64,000 bases of DNA from [Clostridium] leptum DSM 753. Its GTDB lineage: Bacteria; Bacillota; Clostridia; Oscillospirales; Acutalibacteraceae. Below the pieces are notes generated by a model that ran no database searches, was not told where the DNA came from, and saw only the letters and a list, made by a program, of their open reading frames with translations. The translations under genes and the position numbers were made by a program. The stretch is taken from positions 124,001-188,000 of the forward strand of contig DS480349.1 of assembly GCA_000154345.1 (NCBI GenBank). The letters are read 5' to 3'. Within the stretch, counting starts at the first letter, position 1. Every line of letters starts with the position of its first letter. Of this stretch, positions 34,343-42,762 are shown in pieces.

Positions 34343-35051
34343 AAACCTGCATAAAAGCTTTCATGGAACCGATGTTTTAAAGGGAATTAACGAGACGATT
34401 CACAAAGGGGAAAAGGTTGTGGTAATCGGTCCTTCCGGTTCCGGAAAATCTACCTTTCTGCGCTGCTTGAATCTATTGGAGACTCCCACGGAAGGCGAGG
34501 TATGGGTAGAAGGCAATAATATCACCGCTCCGAAAACCGACATTGATAAGGTGCGTCAGAAAATGGGGATGGTTTTTCAGCATTTTAATTTGTTCCCTCA
34601 TCTGACGGTGAAGAAAAATATTACTCTGGCGCCTACAACCCTGAAGCTGCAAACCGAAGAAGAGGCCGGCGAAAATGCTATGCGTTTGCTGAAGCGCATT
34701 GGCTTAGAGGAAAAAGCGGATTCCTATCCCAACCAGCTTTCCGGAGGCCAGAAGCAGAGAATCGCGATTATTCGCGCCTTGGCTATGAATCCGGATGTGA
34801 TGCTGTTTGACGAGCCTACCTCTGCGCTGGATCCTGAGATGGTAGGCGAGGTGCTGGAGCTGATGAAAGAACTGGCAAGGGAAGGCATGACCATGGTCTG
34901 CGTTACCCACGAAATGGGCTTTGCCAGAGAAGTGGCTACCCGAGTTCTATTTATGGATAACGGAGTAATCACGGAACAGGCTCCGCCGGAGGAGTTTTTT
35001 GCCCACCCCAAGAATCCCAGGCTTCAAGATTTTTTGGCGAAAACGTTATAG
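34329..35051 (+). CDS. Amino-acid ABC transporter ATP-binding protein (GlnQ/HisP type)
   Basis: The 240-residue ATPase has Walker [10 protein letters not shown] at residues 36-44, signature LSGGQKQR near 137, Walker [15 protein letters not shown] near 157, and the switch His in CVTHEMGFA. The tight match to GlnQ/HisP throughout supports polar amino-acid import. It starts with GTG, preceded by GAGGAGG, inside the permease gene. It completes the operon; a terminator follows 12 bp after the stop. Confidence 0.95.
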   Translation: MITVKNLHKSFHGTDVLKGINETIHKGEKVVVIGPSGSGKSTFLRCLNLLETPTEGEVWVEGNNITAPKTDIDKVRQKMGMVFQHFNLFPHLTVKKNITLAPTTLKLQTEEEAGENAMRLLKRIGLEEKADSYPNQLSGGQKQRIAIIRALAMNPDVMLFDEPTSALDPEMVGEVLELMKELAREGMTMVCVTHEMGFAREVATRVLFMDNGVITEQAPPEEFFAHPKNPRLQDFLAKTL

Positions 35052-35062
35052 TAAAAAGAAAG

Positions 35063-35098
35063 AAAATCCCCAGGTCGAAAAAAGACCTGGGGATTTTT
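35063..35098 (+). terminator. Terminator of the amino-acid ABC operon
   Basis: AAAATCCCCAGGTC and GACCTGGGGATTTTT make a strong stem with T-run. Confidence 0.9.
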
Positions 35099-35485
35099 GC
35101 ATGACCACCTACAGCTTTCCTGTTAAGGAGAAAAGCAAACCTTTCCTTTTATCCGCCTTTTAACTGTCCAATCTCGGTTTCGGGATAAGCTAACCGGCAA
35201 AGAAAATCTGTGAATGTAGGGGGATGATAGCCTGCGGATTTCGCGTAAATATGAAAATTGCTAAAGATAGTTGGTTTCCGTGAAAATCAAAAGTTATTTA
35301 AGCATTTTTTGCATGGTTTCGGCGTTGTGTTTTTGAAGACTTTTGTGATCTAAAATGTATGCTTCTTTGTTAAAAAAGTCAAATTTTCCCATGAAAGGAG
35401 CGGAACAAAGGAGTGAGAATTTTATCATGGACAGGGCTCCGTCAAAATCACAAAAAAAGGCCTGAAAAAAAGAAATTCTTTGGTA

Positions 35486-35514
35486 TTTACATTTTGCCGA
35501 TTATCGTTTAATAT
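35486..35514 (+). promoter_or_regulatory. Promoter of the chromosomal MATE gene
   Basis: TTTACA (35486-35491), 17 bp and TAATAT (35509-35514), 55 bp before the start. The rest of 35099-35485 shows no gene; a 12-codon ORF after AAAGGAG at 35427-35465 is noted only. Confidence 0.55.
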
Positions 35515-35568
35515 GATTTCGATTTTAGAATATATTTATTTCAAATTCGTGACAGAGGAGGCATTTCC

Positions 35569-36918
35569 TTGGTAAAGGATATGACAGTCGGCAGCCCGAC
35601 AAGATTGTTGGTTGGCTTCTCAGTCCCTATGATTATTGGAAATATTTTTCAGCAGTTTTATAGTATGGTGGACGCTATTGTGGTGGGAAAATTCGTAGGT
35701 GTAGACGCTTTAGCGGCCATCGGAGCCACAGGCTCTTTTAACTATTTGATTTTAGGGTTTGTCATCGGCTTGACCTCAGGCTTTTCTGTTATTATCGCTC
35801 AGAGATTCGGAGCGGGGGACGAAGCCGGCGTAAAGCGGGCTACAGCGATGAGTGTTTTGCTGAGTGCGGCTATTACGGTGATTATTACCGCTGTCAGTAT
35901 GCTTTTGACAGAGCCTGTTCTGGCTGTCATGCAGACCCCGGAAAATATTATGCAGGATGCCTGCGGATATATGTACGTTATTTTTGGAGGAACCGCGGCA
36001 ACATTATTTTTTAATTTGGTGTCCTCGGTGCTGAGGGCTTTGGGCGATAGTAAAACTCCGCTGTATATTCTGGTAGTGGCTTCCATTTTAAATGTGCTTC
36101 TGGATCTTCTGTTTGTGCTGAAATACAATATGGGGGTTATTGGAACAGCTTACGCAACTGTTATCGCGCAAGCCATTTCCTGCATTTTATGCGTGATATA
36201 CATCATCTGCAAGCTGCCGATTCTCCGCCTGAAGAGATCGGATTTTGATTTTAACGGCGCTTCCTGCCTCCAGCTTTTGAAAATGGGACTGCCTACCGGC
36301 GGATGCGCTTCTGTGACCGGTATCGGAGGTGTAGTGCTGCAGGGAGCCATCAACGGCTTTGGCAGCGATGTTGTGGCGGCGTTTACCTCGGGAGGCAGAG
36401 TGGAGAACCTGATGATTCAGCCTGCTTATTCCTTTGGTATGGCCAGCGCAGCTTATGTGGGCCAAAACCTGGGCGCCAGGAAGATGGATAGAATTCAGGC
36501 CGGGGTTCGAAAAAGTGTCGTAATCTGTATAGTGATTTGTGTCGCGCTTGGTTTAGTGGAAATTTTGTTTGGCGAATATTTGGTGCAAATTTTTGTTTCC
36601 GGGGAAGAGACGGTAGTGATTTATTATGCGAAATACTATTTAATTGTCTCTGGTATTTTTCTTCCCGTGCTGGCTCTGTTAAATATCTATCGCAATGCGG
36701 TGCAAGGCTTAGGAAATGGGATGATCCCCTTATTGTGCGGTGTACTGGAGCTAGTGAGCCGAGTGGGGGTAGCATGGTTCTTGGTGGAGCCCTTGGGCTA
36801 TTTGGGGGTTTGCTTGGCGAGCCCCGTAGCTTGGTTTACCGCTTTCCTTTTGTCAGGAATTTATTTTTATAAAATTCTAAGGAATCTAAGGTCAGATCCC
36901 AGCCTGACGCATGGTTGA
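35569..36918 (+). CDS. MATE family efflux transporter (chromosomal)
   Basis: The 449-residue, 12-helix protein begins MTVGSPTRLLVGFSVPMIIGNIFQQFYSMVDAIVVGKFVG, with the DinF/NorM pattern in both halves (second copy near SFGMASAAYVGQNLGA). It exports organic cations or metabolites using Na+ or H+. It starts with TTG 8 bp after AGAGGAGG. Its sequence and base content are host-like, unlike the element-borne MATE 11 kb upstream, so the two are independent acquisitions rather than a duplication. Confidence 0.9.
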   Translation: MVKDMTVGSPTRLLVGFSVPMIIGNIFQQFYSMVDAIVVGKFVGVDALAAIGATGSFNYLILGFVIGLTSGFSVIIAQRFGAGDEAGVKRATAMSVLLSAAITVIITAVSMLLTEPVLAVMQTPENIMQDACGYMYVIFGGTAATLFFNLVSSVLRALGDSKTPLYILVVASILNVLLDLLFVLKYNMGVIGTAYATVIAQAISCILCVIYIICKLPILRLKRSDFDFNGASCLQLLKMGLPTGGCASVTGIGGVVLQGAINGFGSDVVAAFTSGGRVENLMIQPAYSFGMASAAYVGQNLGARKMDRIQAGVRKSVVICIVICVALGLVEILFGEYLVQIFVSGEETVVIYYAKYYLIVSGIFLPVLALLNIYRNAVQGLGNGMIPLLCGVLELVSRVGVAWFLVEPLGYLGVCLASPVAWFTAFLLSGIYFYKILRNLRSDPSLTHG

Positions 36919-36928
36919 TGGAAATATC

Positions 36929-36959
36929 GCCCTCTTTTTCTAAAGGGGGCTTTTCTTTT
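36929..36959 (+). terminator. Terminator of the MATE gene
   Basis: GCCCTC and a G-rich complement (AGGGGGC, 36944-36950) followed by TTTTCTTTT. Confidence 0.7.
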
Positions 36960-37069
36960 GTGCTGATTTGTGGCAAAATAGGAAATAGTTCTTGAAAATT
37001 GGAAAAGCGTGAGGAACCTAGGCTTTGAAACAATAACAGGAAGCCTTGTGATACAAAGGAGGAGCTATC

Positions 37070-37897
37070 TTGCGGCAGGAATGGAAAATAAAAGACCGTT
37101 TATTGAAGTTTCATCACAAAACCTTGATTATGGGCGTTTTAAACGTAACGCCGGACTCCTTTTCCGATGGAGGAAGCTATCCCACCGTGGCTTCGGCTGT
37201 TGAAAGAGCCTTAGAAATGGAACGGCAAGGCGCCGATATCATCGATATCGGCGGAGAATCCACCCGGCCGAATTATGCTCCTGTAGGCGTCCAAGAGGAA
37301 ATCGAGCGGGTGCTGCCAGTGATTGAGGAACTGCGGGCAAGAACCAGCCTTCCCATTTCCATCGATACCATGAAGTCGGACGTAGCCCGGGCTGCGGTAA
37401 ACGCTGGAGCGGATATTATCAATGATGTATGGGGAATGCAGAGGGATCCGGATATGGCCAGAGTCGCTGGAGAAACTGGCTGCGGCGTTATCATTGGACA
37501 TAACCGGGAATGTACCGGAACAGTGGACACAGTGTTCGCCCAGATGTACGGTTTTTTTGAGACGGGAATCCGCCGGCTGCTGAGCCGGGGTGTGGAACGG
37601 GATAAAATCTGTATCGATCCAGATATCGGATTTGGAAAGACCTATGAGGAAAATTTATATATTTTAAAGCATTTGGATTGGCTGGAAAGCTTTCAGCTCC
37701 CTATTTTGCTGGGAACCTCCAGAAAATCAGTGATTGGCCTAACGCTGGATCTCCCGGCCTCGGAACGGCTGGAGGGGACGATTGCCACCTGTGTCCTGGG
37801 GGCCCGGCAGGGGGCCAATATCGTCCGGGTTCATGATGTAAAAGAAGTGGCCCGCGCAATGAAAATGACAGATGCGGTTCTGTATCAGGAGGGATAA
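37070..37897 (+). CDS. folP: Dihydropteroate synthase
   Basis: The 275-residue TIM-barrel enzyme has IMGVLNVTPDSFSDGGSY (residues 21-38, pyrophosphate-binding loop 1), DIIDIGGESTRP (loop 2, residues 56-67) and GTSRKSVIG near 219. It joins 4-aminobenzoate to hydroxymethyl-dihydropterin pyrophosphate in folate synthesis and is the sulfonamide target. It starts at TTG 37070 after AAAGGAGGAG. It is 3 bp upstream of the folB-folK fusion, so three successive pterin steps are encoded together. Confidence 0.94.
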   Translation: MRQEWKIKDRLLKFHHKTLIMGVLNVTPDSFSDGGSYPTVASAVERALEMERQGADIIDIGGESTRPNYAPVGVQEEIERVLPVIEELRARTSLPISIDTMKSDVARAAVNAGADIINDVWGMQRDPDMARVAGETGCGVIIGHNRECTGTVDTVFAQMYGFFETGIRRLLSRGVERDKICIDPDIGFGKTYEENLYILKHLDWLESFQLPILLGTSRKSVIGLTLDLPASERLEGTIATCVLGARQGANIVRVHDVKEVARAMKMTDAVLYQEG

Positions 37898-37900
37898 ACG

Positions 37901-38749
37901 GTGTTTACCATTTATTTAAAAGGTGTAAAGGTGTTTGCTTACCATGGGGTTAATCCGGAGGAAAACCGTGACGGACAGTATTTTTACTTGGATGTGACGG
38001 CAAAAACCGTAACCCAGGCAAAGGAGTTAGAGGATCATCTGGAAAACACCGTCAGCTATGCGGCCATCAATAAATTGCTGCTGAAGGAAGCTACGGAAAA
38101 TACGTTCCAGCTCATCGAGAGCCTGGCGAGCCATTTAGCGGATAAAATCCTGGAGAGCTTTTTGCCGGTTTATTGGGTATCGGTTACGGTAAATAAGCCC
38201 CACGCCCCTATGCGGGGAGAGTTTGAAAATGTCAGCGTTACTTATGAGCTTCAGCGGCCGATGGAGCATCAGGTGTATTTGTCCTTGGGCTCTAATTTGG
38301 GAAAACGGGAAGAAAACCTGAAAAAAGCTGAGGAACTGCTGAACGGCCATCCCTGTATTCAGGTGATGTCCGTATCCTCCTATTATGAGACAGAGCCTAT
38401 GGGCTATTTGAACCAAGGAGCGTTTTTAAACTGCTGCTTCAAGATTTTGACAAGCTTAAGTCCTTGTCAGCTGCTGGAGGTAACCCAGGGCATTGAAAAG
38501 CAAATGAAGCGGGTCAAGGTTATTGTGAACGGCCCCAGAATTATCGATTTGGATATTTTGCTTTTCGATCAGGAGCAGGTAAAGCGGCCAAGCTTAGAAA
38601 TTCCCCACCCGCGTATGATGGGACGCCGTTTTGTCCTGACGCCTTTGCTGGAGATTTATGACGGCGAAGATGAGCTGGCAGAGGAATTTAGAAGGAAGAA
38701 CGAGGCGCTGACAGAAAGCGTTGAGCTCTGGAAGCCCCGGATTTCATAA
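37901..38749 (+). CDS. Bifunctional dihydroneopterin aldolase / HPPK (FolB-FolK fusion)
   Basis: This is a 282-residue fusion. Residues 1-118 are dihydroneopterin aldolase (LKGVKVFAYHGVNPEENRDGQ with its active-site Glu/Tyr region, and VNKPHAPM with the catalytic Lys). Residues 123-275 are HPPK (YLSLGSNLGKREENLKKAEE, then YETEPMGYLNQGAFLNCCF, then NGPRIIDLDILLFD with the Mg-binding D-x-D). The usual RWGPR of HPPK reads VNGPR here. The two domains turn dihydroneopterin into the pyrophosphate used by FolP. GTG start, 7 bp after the GGAGGG that ends folP. Confidence 0.92.
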   Translation: MFTIYLKGVKVFAYHGVNPEENRDGQYFYLDVTAKTVTQAKELEDHLENTVSYAAINKLLLKEATENTFQLIESLASHLADKILESFLPVYWVSVTVNKPHAPMRGEFENVSVTYELQRPMEHQVYLSLGSNLGKREENLKKAEELLNGHPCIQVMSVSSYYETEPMGYLNQGAFLNCCFKILTSLSPCQLLEVTQGIEKQMKRVKVIVNGPRIIDLDILLFDQEQVKRPSLEIPHPRMMGRRFVLTPLLEIYDGEDELAEEFRRKNEALTESVELWKPRIS

Positions 38750-38767
38750 GAGAAGAGAGGGAAAACC

Positions 38768-39538
38768 ATGCTGTCCATTGAGCGCCATGAGCAGATCCTA
38801 CAGATTCTGATGGAGAAAAAGTCCGTCACCGTGGGAGAGCTTTCCAAAACCATGTTTGTCAGCGACGCTACGATTCGCCGGGATCTTTCCCAAATGGAGA
38901 AGGAAGGGCTGATCAAGCGGAGCCACGGCGGGGCGGTGCTCTTTGAGTCAACCAACGACGAGACCTCTATCCTCATGCGGGAACAGGAAAATATCAAGCA
39001 AAAAAAGATCATTGCGGAAATCGCGCTGAAATTCATCAAAAATCATGACACCTTATTTGTGGATTCCAGTTCTACGGCAGGAATCGTAATCCCGCTTTTG
39101 AAAAACTTTAAGTACATTTCGGTGATTACCAATGGAATAAAAAATTCCTTATATCTGTCTCAGAATACGGACGCCAAAATTTATATCGCCGGCGGAGTGG
39201 TCAATAACCGCTCTAATTCCATTGTGGGGACGGATACGCTGGACTATTTGGGAAAAATGAACGCCGATGTATCCTTGGTTTCCTGCAGCGGCATCAGCCT
39301 GGAAAACGGCGTTACAGAGTCATCCTATGAACAAAGCCATATTAAGAGGGTCATGATCCGCAATTCCAAAGTTAAGCTGGTTTTATGTGACAGCTCAAAA
39401 TTTGACAGTACGTATCTTTGCCGTTCCTTAGGGCTTGAGGAGATCGACTATCTGATTACGGATCAAAAGCCCAGGGAGGAGTACCTGCAAAAAGCGGAGG
39501 CTTGCGGCTGTAAGATTTTATATCCGGAAAAGCTCTAG
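38768..39538 (+). CDS. DeoR/GlpR family transcriptional regulator
   Basis: The 256-residue repressor has an N-terminal winged helix (RHEQILQILMEKKSV, then VSDATIRRDLSQMEKEGLIKRSHGGA) and a DeoRC sensor domain (DSSSTAGIVIPLLKNF, IAGGVVNNRSNSIVGTDTL, DSSKFDSTY). Family members respond to sugar phosphates. It is 18 bp after folK, an unusual neighbour, so it may be co-transcribed without a functional link. AGAGAGGG precedes the ATG. It is not closely similar to the DeoR protein at 14.0-14.8 kb outside the shared motifs. Confidence 0.88.
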   Translation: MLSIERHEQILQILMEKKSVTVGELSKTMFVSDATIRRDLSQMEKEGLIKRSHGGAVLFESTNDETSILMREQENIKQKKIIAEIALKFIKNHDTLFVDSSSTAGIVIPLLKNFKYISVITNGIKNSLYLSQNTDAKIYIAGGVVNNRSNSIVGTDTLDYLGKMNADVSLVSCSGISLENGVTESSYEQSHIKRVMIRNSKVKLVLCDSSKFDSTYLCRSLGLEEIDYLITDQKPREEYLQKAEACGCKILYPEKL

Positions 39539-39772
39539 CTCTTGGACTGACGGCCTGACAAAGGGAATGTCCTTTTTGTCTGCGCCGTTATTCTTGTGAA
39601 TACCAAAAGACGTTTTTTTGAAAGCGCTTTTCGCGTGTGGTGCCGGAAGGTTATTCCGAACGGGACAGAGGCGCCGGCCCTGTGAGGCGGTCATATCCAA
39701 GGGCACTGCCGGCGGCTATGGCAACAAGAAAGCTTCGTCGGCCTTGCCCCTGGATTTTTCAACCAAAGGAAG

Positions 39773-39809
39773 AAAAGCTCCGCCTTTGCGAAAAAGGAAG
39801 GAGCTTTTT
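39773..39809 (+). terminator. Terminator after the DeoR gene
   Basis: AAAAGCTCC (39773-39781) and GGAGCTTTTT form a stem with T-run. The rest of 39539-39856 shows no gene. Confidence 0.7.
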
Positions 39810-39856
39810 CCAAATCTGTCCGGATCTATTTTTAGGAAAGAAGAGGGAGAATACCC

Positions 39857-40537
39857 ATGAACTATATCAACGTGGAAAAGGGAGGCTTTTGCCGCAGGCC
39901 GAACCGTTTTATAGCCGAGGTGCAGCTGGGAGACGGGATTGCGGTATGTCATGTGAAAAATACCGGCCGGTGCCGGGAACTGCTTGTTCCCGGGGCGGAA
40001 GTATACTTACAGCGGGAGGATAACCCAAAACGGAAAACCAAATATTCCCTGATCCATGTGCAAAAAGGGGAAAGGCTTATCAACATTGATTCCCAGGCCC
40101 CAAACCGTATCGCTGGGGAATGGCTGCCTCAAAGCGGTTTGTTTCCCGAGGATACGGTGTTTTTGCCGGAAAAAGCCTTTGAAAATTCCAGGTTCGATTT
40201 TTACTTTGAGCATGGAACGGCCAAAGGTTATCTGGAGGTAAAAGGGGTTACCCTGGAGGAAAACGGCGTGGTTTCCTTTCCAGACGCTCCTACCAAGAGG
40301 GGAGAAAAGCACCTCCGGGAACTGATTCGCTGTAGGAAGCAAGGGCTGGAAGCGTATGTTTTATTTGTAGTGCAGATGTCCCGCGTCCGTTATTTTACCC
40401 CGAATAAAAAGAACGACCCGGCCTTTGCTCAGGCGCTGAGAGAGGCTTACGAAAGCGGCGTCACCGTACTTGCGATGGATTGCCTGGTGGAGCCGGGAAA
40501 GGTGGCGATCCACAGGCCGGTGGAAATTCGGCTTTAG
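39857..40537 (+). CDS. sfsA: Sugar fermentation stimulation protein A homolog
   Basis: The 226-residue protein matches SfsA along its length: RRPNRFIAEVQL, NTGRCRELLVPGAEVYL, the FYFEHGTAKGYLEVKGVTLEENGVVSFPDAPTKRGEKHL core (residues 111-155) and VQMSRVRYFTPN. The core has the acidic and Lys residues of a restriction-like nuclease fold (SfsA carries an OB domain and such a fold), though its role is unsettled. The stop TAG overlaps the TAA of the converging gene on the other strand by two bases, with no terminator between them. Confidence 0.92.
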   Translation: MNYINVEKGGFCRRPNRFIAEVQLGDGIAVCHVKNTGRCRELLVPGAEVYLQREDNPKRKTKYSLIHVQKGERLINIDSQAPNRIAGEWLPQSGLFPEDTVFLPEKAFENSRFDFYFEHGTAKGYLEVKGVTLEENGVVSFPDAPTKRGEKHLRELIRCRKQGLEAYVLFVVQMSRVRYFTPNKKNDPAFAQALREAYESGVTVLAMDCLVEPGKVAIHRPVEIRL

Positions 40538-41382
40538 GTTTTAAGCCTTTGCGGAAGCAAAGAAGGCTTTTCCGCCGCATTATGAGCTGAAAGCTCCTCG
40601 ATACCGTCACGCTGGGCTTGCAGCTCCGGATAAAGCTCTTCAAACTCGGTCATGTGCTTCCAGTAGCGCTTCGGCATATGGGTCATACGGCATTTGTGAT
40701 TGCGCCGCCCCGGCACCTCGATGGTGTCGTAGAACATTTTCCAGAGCGCCCGATAAAAAAATTCATCCGCGCTGGCCTTTGGTACGATCAATTCCTCCAG
40801 AGGGAGAATCGCGAAGTCATAAGGACGGTATACTAAGGCCATATGGTGGGTTTCATCAAAGATTAGAAACTGTTCCTCGGGAAAGCGCTCGCAGAAGTGC
40901 TGTGCGATCATCGGCAGTACCTGGTTTTTTGGCTCGATCCGAGAAATTAGAGTGTCGTTATGCTCGGAAAACCGAAGGAACTCCTTCATGTAATGGCTTT
41001 CATTTTCTAAGTTTTTTACAGCGTTGAATAAAGGCGCCAGCTTTTCGTGGGAGATCATGGTCATTACCGAGGGGCCAAAGTGGAACCCCATGCGGAGGAA
41101 CATCAATAGATGCCATTCCTTTCGCGGCAGACAGGTGAGAAAGCCTTTTTGGACGAACCGGAGGGCTTCCGGACCGATTTTCTGGGGAATGGCGGTTTGA
41201 GCTCTCTGGGCGGCCGCGCGGTCTGTTTGGATCTCACGGCAGGGCAGCAGACAGGTTTGTTCGGTATCCGGCGGAAAGATTTCTGCCGGGATTTCTTTTT
41301 TTTGATAGCTTTCCATCAGACAGGTGAAAAGACCATCAAGAGAGCCGTCGTATCGATAGGTTATAGCTGGCCGGTAAGGCAT
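40534..41382 (-). CDS. Putative DNA repair protein, TIGR03915 type (DUF4130)
   Basis: The 282-residue protein fits the TIGR03915 / DUF4130 family by its start ITYRYDGSLDGLFTCLMESYQKKEIP, the middle LENESHYMKEFLRFSEHNDTLISRIEPKNQVLPMIAQHFCERFPEEQFLIFDETHHMAL, and the end TEFEELYPELQAQRDGI. The family is found next to a radical SAM/helix-hairpin-helix partner, as here, where the genes overlap by 22 bp, and is presumed to act with it on DNA. Biochemistry unknown. The shared LexA-type box upstream of the pair supports DNA-damage induction. Confidence 0.87.
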   Translation of the reverse strand: MPYRPAITYRYDGSLDGLFTCLMESYQKKEIPAEIFPPDTEQTCLLPCREIQTDRAAAQRAQTAIPQKIGPEALRFVQKGFLTCLPRKEWHLLMFLRMGFHFGPSVMTMISHEKLAPLFNAVKNLENESHYMKEFLRFSEHNDTLISRIEPKNQVLPMIAQHFCERFPEEQFLIFDETHHMALVYRPYDFAILPLEELIVPKASADEFFYRALWKMFYDTIEVPGRRNHKCRMTHMPKRYWKHMTEFEELYPELQAQRDGIEELSAHNAAEKPSLLPQRLKT

Positions 41383-42680
41383 TTTTGCACATCCTCCTGG
41401 GTTAGTTTTGGCTGTTCAAAGAACGAAAGCTGTTCCATGCTCTGGGGCATTTGATATTGGTAATAAAGGCTCTTGGCGGAATCGGACATCATGGACCGGA
41501 GCACCATATCTTCAGAGACCTTTACGCCTTCCATCATTTTTCCCTTGCACAGCAGAAAATACTGGGCCCGTTTCAGTACCACCCCAAGCCGCTTAAGATC
41601 CTGAAAGGTCAGGCTGGTGGTTCTGCGGGCGGTGATAATTTTTTTCGCGCCCTTTACCCCTATTCCCGGTACCCGCAGCAGAGTTTCGTAGGAAGCCTTG
41701 TTGACCTCCACTGGGAAAAGGTCCAAGTGATTTAGCGCCCAATTACATTTGGGATCCAGGTAGGGGTGAAAGCTTTGATGCTGCTCGTCTAAAAGCTCCT
41801 TTGCCTTAAAGCCGTAAAAGCGGAGAAGCCAGTCCGCCTGGTAAAGGCGGTGCTCCCGAAGAAGAGGCGGCTTGGTGCCGATGGGAGGGAGCAGAGCGCT
41901 CTCGTTTACCGGCAGATAGGCGGAATAAAAGACCCGTTTCAGCTTGTATTTTTGGTAAAGTCCTTCCGTCAGATTAAGTATTTGATAATCTGTGTCAGGG
42001 GTGGCGCCGATGATCATCTGGGTGCTTTGGCCGGCCGGAGCGAATTTTGGCGCGTGATGATATTTCACTAAATCGGAAGCGTTTTCCCGCAGCTGGTTGC
42101 GGATAAACCCCATGGGCGTGAAAATGGATTGCTTAGATTTATCCGGTGCCAAAAGCTTCAGGCTCTGCTGAGAGGGCAGTTCGATGTTGACGCTCATCCG
42201 GTCCGCCAGCATCCCAAGCTGTTGGAGAAGCTTGTCATCGGCGCCAGGGATCGCTTTGGCGTGGATATATCCTGCAAAATGGTATTCCTCACGCAGAAGG
42301 CGGAGGGCCTCGATCATCTGCTCACAAGTATAATCAGGATTTTTCTGAACCCCGGAACTCAAAAACAATCCCTCAATGTAATTGCGGCGGTAAAACTGGA
42401 TGGTCAGCTCCGCAAGCTCCCTGGGGGTAAAGCCAGCCCGGGGCGTATCGTTTGACCTGCGGTTTACGCAGTATTTGCAATCGTAGATGCAGGCGTTGGT
42501 CATTAGAACCTTTAAAAGCGAGATGCAGCGCCCGTCCCCGGCAAAGGAGTGGCAGATGCCGCAGGATACCGCGGAACCGATCTGCCCCTTCTGCGCTTTT
42601 CGGTCCACACCGCTGGAGGTACAGGCTACATCGTATTTCGCGGCGTCGGAAAGAAGCTTGAGTTTATCGAATAAATCCAT
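41361..42680 (-). CDS. Putative DNA modification/repair radical SAM protein (TIGR03916 type)
   Basis: The 439-residue protein binds the radical SAM cluster with C64, C68 and C71 (CIYDCKYC). Extra conserved cysteines C20, C40, C43 and C52 upstream could hold another cluster. LLRVPGIGVKGAKKIITARR near residue 335-355 is a helix-hairpin-helix DNA-binding motif. This architecture is the uncharacterised DNA modification/repair radical SAM family whose genes travel with TIGR03915. The start at 42680 follows AAAGGAGG; the longer frame to 42722 crosses the promoter and LexA box. First gene of the pair. Confidence 0.9.
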   Translation of the reverse strand: MDLFDKLKLLSDAAKYDVACTSSGVDRKAQKGQIGSAVSCGICHSFAGDGRCISLLKVLMTNACIYDCKYCVNRRSNDTPRAGFTPRELAELTIQFYRRNYIEGLFLSSGVQKNPDYTCEQMIEALRLLREEYHFAGYIHAKAIPGADDKLLQQLGMLADRMSVNIELPSQQSLKLLAPDKSKQSIFTPMGFIRNQLRENASDLVKYHHAPKFAPAGQSTQMIIGATPDTDYQILNLTEGLYQKYKLKRVFYSAYLPVNESALLPPIGTKPPLLREHRLYQADWLLRFYGFKAKELLDEQHQSFHPYLDPKCNWALNHLDLFPVEVNKASYETLLRVPGIGVKGAKKIITARRTTSLTFQDLKRLGVVLKRAQYFLLCKGKMMEGVKVSEDMVLRSMMSDSAKSLYYQYQMPQSMEQLSFFEQPKLTQEDVQKCLTGQL

Positions 42681-42705
42681 GAGAAAAGCCTCCTTTACTA
42701 TTTTT

Positions 42706-42735
42706 ACTATATCACAGAACATATGTTCTTGTAAA
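42706..42735 (-). promoter_or_regulatory. Promoter with embedded LexA box
   Basis: On the minus strand TTTACA (42730-42735), 18 bp and TATAGT (42706-42711). The spacer contains the perfect palindrome AGAACATATGTTCT (42716-42729), which has the GAAC-N4-GTTC form of the Gram-positive LexA/DinR operator. Bound LexA would block the promoter. Confidence 0.8.
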
Positions 42736-42762
42736 GGGGTTTTTTCATTTTATTTTTTGAAA

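Noticed and set aside
35427..35465. 12-codon ORF with AAAGGAG upstream of the chromosomal MATE gene
   Set aside because: It ends before the predicted promoter of the MATE gene and has no stem structures around it, so a leader role is unsupported.
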